Assembly: GCA_938023905.1 (NCBI GenBank)
Contig: CALJCO010000129.1
Coordinates: 1 to 47,065 of the forward strand
Direction of reading: 5' to 3'
DNA length: 47,065 bases
DNA from: an uncultured Collinsella sp.
GTDB taxonomy: Bacteria > Actinomycetota > Coriobacteriia > Coriobacteriales > Coriobacteriaceae
Numbering within the stretch: position 1 is the stretch's first letter; each line of letters starts with the position of its first letter. The notes under the pieces were generated by a model that saw only the letters and a list, made by a program, of their open reading frames with translations, made no database searches and had not been told where the DNA came from. Shown here one piece after another: positions 38,620 through 45,449 of this stretch. A program made the position numbers and the translations under genes.

Positions 38620-40140
38620 GTGGCCCAAGAGACGTTTAGCGATCGTCTGCGACAGGCTATGTCCGATCGCGACGTTCGCCAGTCGGACGTGATCCGCGCA
38701 TCGGAGATGCTCGGCAAAAAACTCGGCAAGAGTCAGATGAGCCAATATGTGAGCGGCAAGACGATTCCGCGGCGCGATGTGGCTGAGCTGCTCGCCCGTA
38801 TTTTGGAGGTCGATGTTACCTGGCTGCTTGCCGGCGACGCCGATCAAGGCGAGGCATCATCACCCCGCAACGATTCCAAGCCCGAACCCCATCCCTCAGC
38901 TCAAATTGCAAGGAGCACCACCATGCGTACTTTTTCTAAATCCACCAAGCTCGATAACGTCCTGTATGACGTGCGCGGTCCCGTCGTCGACGAGGCCGCC
39001 CGTATGGAGGACGAGGGCGAGCGCATCCTCAAGCTCAATATCGGCAACCCGGCGCCCTTCGGTTTCCGCACGCCCGATGAGGTCATCAAGGACATGCGCC
39101 AGCAGCTGCCCGACTGCGAAGGCTATTCCAACTCGCGTGGCCTGTTCTCCGCGCGCAAGGCGATCATGCAGTATTCGCAGATCAAGGGCCTGCCCAACGT
39201 TCAGATGGAGCATATCTACACGGGCAACGGCGTGTCCGAGCTCATTCAGCTTTCGATGAACGCGCTGCTCGACAATGGCGACGAGATTCTGATCCCCAGC
39301 CCCGACTATCCGCTCTGGACGGCGTGCGCAACCCTTGCCGGCGGTCATCCTGTGCACTATCTGTGCGATGAGCAGGCGGATTGGTATCCCGACCTGGAGG
39401 ATATGGAGTCCAAGATCACGAGCGCGACCAAAGCCCTCGTTATCATCAACCCCAACAACCCCACGGGCTCGGTCTACCCGCGCGAGGTGCTCGAGGGCAT
39501 CGTCGAGGTTGCACGCAGGCATCAGCTGATGATCTTTGCCGATGAGATCTACGACCGCCTGTGCATGGACGGCTACGAGCACGTCTCGATTGCCTCGCTC
39601 GCTCCTGATCTGCCCTGCGTCACCTTTAGCGGCCTTTCCAAGTCGCACATGATCGCGGGCTATCGTATTGGCTGGATGGTGCTTTCGGGCAACCAGCGCT
39701 GCATGAGCGACTTCATCATGGGCATTAACATGCTCTCCAACATGCGCCTGTGCTCCAACGTGCCGGCTCAGTCGATCGTTCAGACGGCGCTCGGTGGCCA
39801 TCAGTCCGTCAACGACTACATCCGCCCCGGCGGCCGTGTCTACGAGCAGCGCAACTTTGTGTATGAGGCGCTCAACAAGATTGACGGCATCTCGGTGGTT
39901 AAGCCGCGTGCGGCGTTCTACATCTTCCCCAAGATGGATGTGAAGAAGTTCAACATTACCGATGACGAGCAGTTCGCCCTTGACCTGCTGCACGAGAAGA
40001 AGATCCTGATCACACGCGGCGGCGGCTTTAACTGGGCTGAGCCCGATCACTTCCGCATCGTGTACCTGCCGCGCATGGAAGTACTCAAAGAATCGCTCGA
40101 GGACCTGGCCGACTTCTTCGACCATTACCGCCAGAGCTAA
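38620..40140 (+). CDS. HTH (Xre) domain fused to AlaA-type aminotransferase
   Basis: 506 residues. Residues 1-85 form a Cro/CI-type HTH domain (FSDRLRQAMSDRDVRQSDVI, GKSQMSQYVSGKTIPRRDVA, ILEVDVTWLLAG). A linker of about 15 residues leads to a complete PLP-dependent class I aminotransferase of the AlaA type: FSKSTKLDNVLYDVRGPVVD, LNIGNPAPFGF, GNGVSELIQLSMNALL, INPNNPTGSVY, the PLP lysine in SGLSKSHMIAGYRIGW, and a terminal RIVYLPR. It probably interconverts alanine and pyruvate with glutamate. The start is GTG after AAGGAGGTTCTA. An internal ATG at 38923 with its own AAGGAG could give the enzyme alone. Unlike MocR proteins, the DNA-binding part is Xre-like, not GntR. Confidence 0.88.
   Translation: MAQETFSDRLRQAMSDRDVRQSDVIRASEMLGKKLGKSQMSQYVSGKTIPRRDVAELLARILEVDVTWLLAGDADQGEASSPRNDSKPEPHPSAQIARSTTMRTFSKSTKLDNVLYDVRGPVVDEAARMEDEGERILKLNIGNPAPFGFRTPDEVIKDMRQQLPDCEGYSNSRGLFSARKAIMQYSQIKGLPNVQMEHIYTGNGVSELIQLSMNALLDNGDEILIPSPDYPLWTACATLAGGHPVHYLCDEQADWYPDLEDMESKITSATKALVIINPNNPTGSVYPREVLEGIVEVARRHQLMIFADEIYDRLCMDGYEHVSIASLAPDLPCVTFSGLSKSHMIAGYRIGWMVLSGNQRCMSDFIMGINMLSNMRLCSNVPAQSIVQTALGGHQSVNDYIRPGGRVYEQRNFVYEALNKIDGISVVKPRAAFYIFPKMDVKKFNITDDEQFALDLLHEKKILITRGGGFNWAEPDHFRIVYLPRMEVLKESLEDLADFFDHYRQS
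38910..38925 (+). promoter_or_regulatory. Internal ribosome site and start codon for the aminotransferase part
   Basis: AAGGAG starting at 38910, seven bases, then ATG at 38923 in frame. The ATG is where stand-alone AlaA proteins begin (MRTFSKSTKLDN compared with the E. coli start). A second product of about 405 residues without the HTH domain could be made. Confidence 0.6.
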
Positions 40141-40144
40141 TTAG

Positions 40145-40296
40145 TTCCGCCGTTCTACCGAACGGCGGACCACTTGACGCTGCGCGAGCCGCATTCACGC
40201 CAATCTGACGTTCAATTTCAAGGGCGCGACCAGAAGGTCAGCGCCCTCTCATTTCACGTCACCTTGGCGCAAATGCGGCTCGCTCGCTGTCGTGTG
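40145..40296 (+). ncRNA. Structured element, copy A (candidate RNA)
   Basis: Directly after the alaA-fusion stop. Hairpin 1: TCCGCCGTTC, loop TACC, GAACGGCGGA. Then TTGACGCTGCGCG leads to a long arm. GCGAGCCGCATT pairs with AATGCGGCTCGC, CGCCAA with TTGGCG, TGACGT with ACGTCA, and AGGGCGC with GCGCCCT. The tip is GACC-AGAA-GGTC with one bulged base on the 3' side. Loops and tip match copy B (43406-43556) while the stems differ with compensation. There is no T tail. Strand is set by the upstream gene and is not proven. Confidence 0.7.
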
Positions 40297-40323
40297 CTCA
40301 ACCTGCATCGTTACCCTGGCTGT

Positions 40324-40734
40324 CTAAATAACAATCCCGTTGCAGTGGTCGATTTCGTGTTGGATGATTTCGGCGGTGTAGCCCGAGAAGTTTTTGATGC
40401 GGTGGACGAAGTTCTCGTCCAGATACTCCACCTTAATGCGGCGATAACGGGTACAGGGGCGCTCGCCGGCAAGCGAGAGGCATCCTTCGCTCGTCTGATA
40501 GGCATTGACCTGCTCAAGAATTTGAGGGTTGTACATCAACAGCGCCCTGTTGCCGTCCTTTACGCAGATGATGCGTTTGCGCACGCCGATCATATTGGCG
40601 GCGAGGCCCACGCACTCGTGCTCATGCTCATGGAGCGTATCTAGGAGGTCCTGCCCAGTCACGGCGTCATCGGGGCCCGCGTCTTCGGAAGGCAGGCGCA
40701 AAAAGAACTCGGATTTCATGATGGGCTTAATCAT
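40324..40734 (-). CDS. def: Peptide deformylase
   Basis: 136 residues. Motif I is VGLAANMIG (Met where most enzymes have Gln), motif II EGCLS with the metal Cys, motif III QHEIDH with both His ligands and the catalytic Glu. Removes the formyl group from nascent protein N-termini. The start MIKPIMKSEFF follows GAGGAG. It is closer to a working deformylase than the protein at 32585, although the motif I change sets it in a distinct subgroup. Convergent with the HTH-AlaA gene across structured element A. Confidence 0.88.
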   Translation of the reverse strand: MIKPIMKSEFFLRLPSEDAGPDDAVTGQDLLDTLHEHEHECVGLAANMIGVRKRIICVKDGNRALLMYNPQILEQVNAYQTSEGCLSLAGERPCTRYRRIKVEYLDENFVHRIKNFSGYTAEIIQHEIDHCNGIVI

Positions 40735-40938
40735 GGCGGGCTCCTCATGTCTTATGCTTTCGTGGACTTTTAATAATAGCGCGGAAGGAAAGCTGCGCGT
40801 CCGCGTTACAATCTTTCGACGTTGGACCATGTTGTCAGATTCGTCGTGTGCGGCGTCTGGCGTAAGTCTAGGGCTCATTTTCGCCCTGGACTGTTCCTCT
40901 GGGGCGATGCGACTGTCGTTCCAAGAGGAAGGAAATGC

Positions 40939-42354
40939 ATGGGGAGCAAATCTCAGCAACAAGTTCAAGTAGCGCCATCGGCCACTGCGGCGTTTCTCGT
41001 CGTAATGTATATTGCAGCCTTTGTCGCCGCGTTTAACGAGAACATTATTAACGTGGCGTTGCACGACATCATGGCGGTCTTTTCGGTGAGCGCTACCACG
41101 GCGCAGTGGCTCGTTTCGGGATACATGATCGTGACGTCGATCTTTACGGCCATCATGGCCTTTCTGTCCGGTCGTTTCTCGACGCGCAAGCTGCTGTTTT
41201 TCGCATGCGGATGCATGGTCGCCGGAGAAGTCCTGTGCCTGGTCGCCCCGTCGTTTACCGTTTTGCTGCCAAGTCGTATTTTGCAGGCTGCGGGATCGGG
41301 CATCTTGTTTCCGCTCATGATGAATGTGGTGCTATCTTGTGCTCCGCGCGAGAAGCTCGGTCTGTATCTGAGCCTGGGCGGTGCCTGCATTACGCTAGGG
41401 CCGGCGTTTGGGCCCGTGATTAGTGGTCTTATGTGCACGTTGTTTGGCTGGAGGGCGGTGTTCGTAGTGCCGCTGGTGGGCGGTGTCGTGGTCGCCGCGG
41501 CGGCAGCAAAGCTCGTTCGGAATGTCGGAGAGCGCTCGAACACCACGCTTGATATTCTGTCGGTTGTTTTGCTCGCCGCCGGCATTACGGCGTTTGTGTA
41601 TTCCGTAGGCGAGTTCTCGACCAATGTGATGGCCGGTATCGCGACGCTTTTCGCCGCTGTTGTGGTGCTCGGCCTGTTTGCGGTTCGTCAGCTCAAGCTC
41701 AAGCATCCGGTGCTTAACGTGCGTCCCATGGCGAGCGTTCGTTTTTGGCCTGCATGCCTGCTTGTGGTGGTGTCGATGATGACGACGTTCTCGATGAGCG
41801 TTTTGTTGCCGCTCTATTTTGAGGGCGCATACGGCATGACCGCACTTGTCGCGGGTTTGCTCATTTTGCCGGCGATCGCCTGCAACGCCGTGACCTCGAT
41901 TGTGGGCGGACGCGTGATGGATGCCCGTGGTGCGTGGCCGCTGCTGCCGGTCGGCTTTGCCCTGATCGCTGTGGGGCAGACGGCAATCTCGATGACCGCG
42001 GCAAGCATGAACATCGGCGTTGTCGTGCTGCTGACCGTTGTGGTGTATGCCGGCGTCGGTTTGGTACTGAGCCCCTCGCAGACCGCCGGTTTGGAGACGC
42101 TTCCCGCCGCTGAGCATCCTCACGGAACGGCATTGCTTAACACGTGGAACATGATTGCCGCGTCGTTTGGTCCGTCGCTGTTTATCGGCCTGCTTTCGAG
42201 TTCTGCGGTGGCTGCTGGCGCCGCAGGCGTTGCGTCGGACGTTGCCCAGGCGATAGGATTTGCAGCCGCCGTGCGCGTGGCGGCCGTGATTGCCGTTGTC
42301 GGGTTCGCGGTGTCGCTGGTGTACGCTCGCCGCGAGTCGCACATGTCGCATTAA
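40939..42354 (+). CDS. MFS transporter, DHA2 (14-helix) drug exporter type
   Basis: 471 residues with about 14 hydrophobic segments. MFS features: FNENIINVALHDIMAVFSVS in helix 1, QWLVSGYMIVTSI, LSGRFSTRKLLFFACGC (the loop 2-3 motif A form), the ILQAAGSGILFPLMMNVV motif, and GGACITLGPAFGPVISG (motif C of exporters). It probably exports a drug or metabolite by proton antiport across the cell membrane. AGGAAGG precedes the ATG at 40939; the upstream extension of the frame is not protein-like. Gene order gives no substrate. Confidence 0.88.
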   Translation: MGSKSQQQVQVAPSATAAFLVVMYIAAFVAAFNENIINVALHDIMAVFSVSATTAQWLVSGYMIVTSIFTAIMAFLSGRFSTRKLLFFACGCMVAGEVLCLVAPSFTVLLPSRILQAAGSGILFPLMMNVVLSCAPREKLGLYLSLGGACITLGPAFGPVISGLMCTLFGWRAVFVVPLVGGVVVAAAAAKLVRNVGERSNTTLDILSVVLLAAGITAFVYSVGEFSTNVMAGIATLFAAVVVLGLFAVRQLKLKHPVLNVRPMASVRFWPACLLVVVSMMTTFSMSVLLPLYFEGAYGMTALVAGLLILPAIACNAVTSIVGGRVMDARGAWPLLPVGFALIAVGQTAISMTAASMNIGVVVLLTVVVYAGVGLVLSPSQTAGLETLPAAEHPHGTALLNTWNMIAASFGPSLFIGLLSSSAVAAGAAGVASDVAQAIGFAAAVRVAAVIAVVGFAVSLVYARRESHMSH

Positions 42355-42506
42355 TGTGTGCACATAGATTCTGCAGCTAGATTGGATGGCGACACCATAA
42401 ACTAATGGACGTTTTGCCGAGAGGCATGAATGTATAAAGCGCAAAGAGTGCGCGACGGGCCCCGCGAATGGGGCGATGATGCCCGAGAGGGCCAAGAAGG
42501 AGTCTC

Positions 42507-43403
42507 ATGTCTGAGAACGAAGAGATCATGAACGAGACCGAGAACGAGACCATGGCTGCCGAGGTCGAGGCAGTCGAGACCGTGGAGACCGAAGCTGCTG
42601 AGGTTGAGGCTGCTGACGAGGTTTCCGCCGAGGAGGCCGAGGTTGTCGAGGCCGCCGCTGATTACGATGACGAAGAGCTGATGGACAAGATGCAGAAGGC
42701 CGCCCGCCTGCTGCGCAGCCGTCGCTTTGCTATTTCCAAGGAGGAGGAGGCCAAGGCCGAGCGCATGGCGAACATCGAGCGCGCCATCAAGCTTCTTGAC
42801 CTCAAGCCCAAGATGGAGCAGAAGGAAATGTCCGACCTGCTGGGCATGCGCCTTCGTGAGCTCGATGGCCTGATGGCCGAGGCCGAGGCTGCCGATCTGG
42901 TCGGCCGCATCGACGACGCCGAGGGCGATATGCGCAAGATCGTCGTCTTTGCTGCCGAGGATGCCGCTGAGGGCCTGGTCGAGCTTGCCAACAAGAAGGA
43001 GAAGCTCCTGCCCGAGCTTTCTTACGAGGAGGCCACCGAGCTGATGGCTGCTCTCGATAAGGTCATCGCTCCGCTCGTCGCCATGGGCCTGGACGAGGAC
43101 CGCGGTCCTCGCGGCGGCCGTGACGATCGCGGTGGCCGTGGCGGCGACCGTGGCGGTCGCGGCGGCTTTGGCGATCGCGGTGGCCGTGGTGGTCGTGGTG
43201 GCGATCGCGGTGGCCGTGGCGGCTTTGGTGACCGTGGCGGCGACCGTGGCGGTCGCGGCGGCTTTGGCGGCAACCGTGGTGGCTATGGCGATCGCGGCGG
43301 CAACCGTGGCGGCTTCGGCGGCAACCGTGGTAACGACCGCGGCGGTCGCGGTGGCGACCGTGGCGGCCGCAACGGTGGCGGCTTCCGCGGCAACCGTTTC
43401 TAG
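42507..43403 (+). CDS. Acidic / MarR-like winged-helix / RGG-repeat protein
   Basis: 298 residues in three parts. Residues 1-60 are very acidic (Glu/Ala-rich). Residues about 60-190 look helical with a MarR-like winged helix: LLDLKPKMEQKEMSDLLGMR, then LDGLMAEAEAADLVGRIDD and a wing with DMRKIVVF. Residues about 193-298 are almost only Gly, Arg, Asp, Asn and Phe, with about 20 RGG triplets (DRGGRGGFGDRGG type), ending FRGNRF. RGG tails bind RNA and promote condensates in eukaryotes and in some bacterial helicases; here the partner is a DNA- or RNA-binding winged helix. AAGGAG precedes the ATG. Structured element B follows its stop at once. Confidence 0.8.
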   Translation: MSENEEIMNETENETMAAEVEAVETVETEAAEVEAADEVSAEEAEVVEAAADYDDEELMDKMQKAARLLRSRRFAISKEEEAKAERMANIERAIKLLDLKPKMEQKEMSDLLGMRLRELDGLMAEAEAADLVGRIDDAEGDMRKIVVFAAEDAAEGLVELANKKEKLLPELSYEEATELMAALDKVIAPLVAMGLDEDRGPRGGRDDRGGRGGDRGGRGGFGDRGGRGGRGGDRGGRGGFGDRGGDRGGRGGFGGNRGGYGDRGGNRGGFGGNRGNDRGGRGGDRGGRNGGGFRGNRF

Positions 43404-43405
43404 GG

Positions 43406-43556
43406 GTTACGCGGTTCTACGAACCGCGTAACTAGTTGACGCTGCGCGCCACCCAGGGCGACAATTTGTCATTCAAAAGGCAAGGCATGACCAGAAGGTC
43501 TATGCCTTGCCTTTTTCATGCCAACTTGTTCGCCCTGGGCGGCGCTCGCTGGCGTT
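43406..43556 (+). ncRNA. Structured element, copy B (candidate RNA)
   Basis: Begins 3 bp after the RGG gene stop. Hairpin 1: GTTACGCGGTTC, loop TAC, GAACCGCGTAAC. Then TTGACGCTGCGCG as in copy A. GCCACCCAGGGCGA pairs with TCGCCCTGGGCGGC, AGGCAAGGCAT with ATGCCTTGCCT. The tip GACC-AGAA-GGTC and the single bulge on the 3' side are the same as in copy A, although stem bases differ. CGCTCGCTG closes both copies. There is no terminator T run. Confidence 0.7.
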
Positions 43557-43584
43557 GCCAAAACATCGGCGTTGCCTTGATCAA

Positions 43585-43637
43585 AACCTGCCAAAAAGGG
43601 GCAGGTTTATTTTGGTCGGTTTTATCTGAGCAAACGT
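43585..43637. repeat. 53-bp intergenic repeat, copy 2 (GGGACAGG family)
   Basis: Matches 3-55 at 48 of 53 positions. AACCTGCC pairs with GGCAGGTT across AAAAAGG to give a short hairpin, and the element ends TATCTGAGCAAACGT. It lies between the RGG gene and pdxT. Confidence 0.8.
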
Positions 43638-43651
43638 GGTTGTCTATCGCA

Positions 43652-43713
43652 ATGTAGTCGTTGGGAACGTTCTTGTTTGAGTAGTCGGTTAAGAGCGACC
43701 CCAATGACTACAT
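43652..43713. repeat. Long-spaced inverted repeat
   Basis: ATGTAGTCGTTGGG (43652-43665) pairs with CCCCAATGACTACAT (43699-43713), allowing one G-T pair. The interior holds GAACGTTC. Probably part of a repeat element; function unknown. Confidence 0.6.
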
Positions 43714-43718
43714 AGCAT

Positions 43719-43782
43719 GAGAGTGGATAATCTCCCGGTTTGAGCCTGCATTCAAGCTTGAAGTGGGAGATTATCCGCTCTC
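43719..43782. repeat. 18-bp inverted repeat
   Basis: GAGAGTGGATAATCTCCC and GGGAGATTATCCGCTCTC pair with one G-T. The 28-bp centre contains the palindrome TTCAAGCTTGAA (43751-43762). It lies 24 bp after the pdxT stop and could protect or end that transcript, although no T run follows on the minus strand. Confidence 0.75.
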
Positions 43783-43805
43783 GTTTCGTTTGTTGATTTC
43801 GATGC

Positions 43806-44393
43806 CTACATTTGTAGGAACAGTTCGTGGAGGCGGGTGTCTTCGTCGAGTTCGGGGTGGAAGGTTACGCCGAGCTGATTGTCTTGGCGGGCAGCGACGA
43901 TGCGGCCATCGACTTCGGCCAGGGCCTTGGCGTCGCCGTGGACCTCGACGATGCGGGGCGCGCGGATAAACGTCAGCGGCGCTTCGCCGTCGATGCCGGC
44001 TACTTGCCCCTTGGTTCGAAAGCTGCCGAGCTGCCTGCCGTAGGCATTGCGCTCGACAAGTACATCCATGGTTGCCAAACGCGGCGTGCCTTTATCGTCA
44101 TGGGCGGCAAGGTCGTGAGCCAGTAGAATCAAGCCGGCGCAGGTGCCCAGGACGGGCATGCCTTCAGCGATACGGGCGCGAAGCTCCTCGAGCATGCCCA
44201 GCTCATCAAGCAGCTTCCCTTGAACGGTGGACTCGCCGCCGGGAAGTACCAGACGGTCAAAGTCCTGCATCAAATCAGCCGCCTGCCTCAGCTCAATACA
44301 ACGTGCGCCCAGCTCGGATAGTCTTGTCTCGTGCTCGGCAAAAGCGCCTTGGACCGCCAGCACGGCGACCGTCTGGCCTGCATAATCGCTCAT
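43806..44393 (-). CDS. pdxT: PLP synthase glutaminase subunit PdxT
   Basis: 195-residue class I-type glutamine amidotransferase that supplies ammonia to PdxS for pyridoxal 5'-phosphate synthesis. VAVLAVQGAFAEHE opens the family; LPGGESTVQGKLL and GTCAGLILLA carry the oxyanion region and catalytic Cys, and TFHPELDED the catalytic His-x-Glu. It lies 20 bp after pdxS in one operon. Confidence 0.95.
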   Translation of the reverse strand: MSDYAGQTVAVLAVQGAFAEHETRLSELGARCIELRQAADLMQDFDRLVLPGGESTVQGKLLDELGMLEELRARIAEGMPVLGTCAGLILLAHDLAAHDDKGTPRLATMDVLVERNAYGRQLGSFRTKGQVAGIDGEAPLTFIRAPRIVEVHGDAKALAEVDGRIVAARQDNQLGVTFHPELDEDTRLHELFLQM

Positions 44394-44413
44394 GTGAGAT
44401 CCTTTCTGCTGGA

Positions 44414-45304
44414 CTAGCGTCTGCGCTCCTCCATGATGATCTCGATCTCGTCAGCGTTGATACCGACCATGGCCTCGCCCAGGTCCTCAGAAAGCTCGGC
44501 AATGAGCTTGGCGTCGGTGAAGTTTGCCACAGCCTTAACGATGGCGGCGGCGCGTTTGGCGGGGTCGCCGCTCTTAAAGATGCCCGAGCCGACAAAGACG
44601 CCCTCGGCACCCAGCTGCATCATCAGCGCGGCGTCCGCGGGGGTTGCTACACCGCCGGCGGCAAAGTTCACCACGGGAAGCTTGCCCGTGGCATGGACCT
44701 CGCGCACAAGCTCGACTGGAACTTGCAGTTGCTTAGCTGCCTCAAAGAGCTCGTCATCGCGCAGAGCAGCAACGTCGCGGATTTGCTTTTGAATCTTGCG
44801 CATGTGGCGCACGGCTTGGACGACGTCGCCCGTGCCCGGCTCGCCCTTGGTGCGAATCATTGTGGCGCCCTCGGCGACACGGCGCAACGCTTCGCCCAGA
44901 TCGCGGGCACCGCAGACAAACGGGACGTCAAACTGGGTCTTATCGATGTGGTAGACATCGTCGGCGGGGGAGAGAACCTCGGACTCATCGATGTAGTCGA
45001 TCTCGATGGCCTGAAGGACCTGCGCCTCGACGATGTGACCGATGCGGCACTTGGCCATGACGGGGATGGAGACGGCCTCTTGAATGCCCTTGATCATCTT
45101 GGGGTCACTCATGCGCGACACGCCGCCGGCGGCGCGGATGTCGGCCGGGATGCGCTCGAGAGCCATGACGGCGCAGGCGCCTGCCTCCTCGGCGATACGT
45201 GCCTGCTCGGGCGTGGTGACGTCCATGATGACGCCGCCCTTGAGCATCTGCGCGAGCTCGCGATTGAGTTTGACGCGATCTGCCTTGCTGGTCTGTTCTG
45301 CCAT
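44414..45304 (-). CDS. pdxS: PLP synthase subunit PdxS
   Basis: 296-residue TIM barrel making PLP from ribose 5-phosphate, glyceraldehyde 3-phosphate and ammonia. Highly conserved: GGVIMDVTTPEQARIAEEAG, ALERIPADIRAAGGVSRM, VMAKCRIGH (active-site Lys), DESEVLSPAD, MIRTKGEPGTG (second Lys), and KLPVVNFAAGGVATPADAAL. The ATG follows AAGGGAG; an upstream in-frame extension is leader. First gene of pdxS-pdxT, divergent from the PdxR-like regulator. Confidence 0.96.
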   Translation of the reverse strand: MAEQTSKADRVKLNRELAQMLKGGVIMDVTTPEQARIAEEAGACAVMALERIPADIRAAGGVSRMSDPKMIKGIQEAVSIPVMAKCRIGHIVEAQVLQAIEIDYIDESEVLSPADDVYHIDKTQFDVPFVCGARDLGEALRRVAEGATMIRTKGEPGTGDVVQAVRHMRKIQKQIRDVAALRDDELFEAAKQLQVPVELVREVHATGKLPVVNFAAGGVATPADAALMMQLGAEGVFVGSGIFKSGDPAKRAAAIVKAVANFTDAKLIAELSEDLGEAMVGINADEIEIIMEERRR

Positions 45305-45394
45305 GGTTGCTCCCTTGGTTGGCATGTGCATTGCTTGACGGAACATCCTATCGGGGAGCTGGGCATGGCAAAATACTCAGTTTTCGAGATAATA

Positions 45395-45438
45395 ATAAGG
45401 TCAGCTTAATACCAGATTGAACAGCTCGATAAGGTCAG
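45395..45438. promoter_or_regulatory. Direct repeats in the pdxS-pdxR divergent region
   Basis: ATAAGGTCAG occurs at 45395-45404 and 45429-45438, 34 bp apart, between the divergent pdxS and pdxR-like starts. MocR-type regulators bind direct repeats, so these are good candidates for PdxR sites. The second copy overlaps the ribosome site of the regulator gene, which would allow autorepression. Confidence 0.55.
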
Positions 45439-45449
45439 GTGATAAACTC

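Noticed and set aside
43100..43400. Short tandem DNA repeats that could suggest a CRISPR or minisatellite
   Set aside because: They are in frame and encode the RGG tail; there are no constant repeats with unique spacers.
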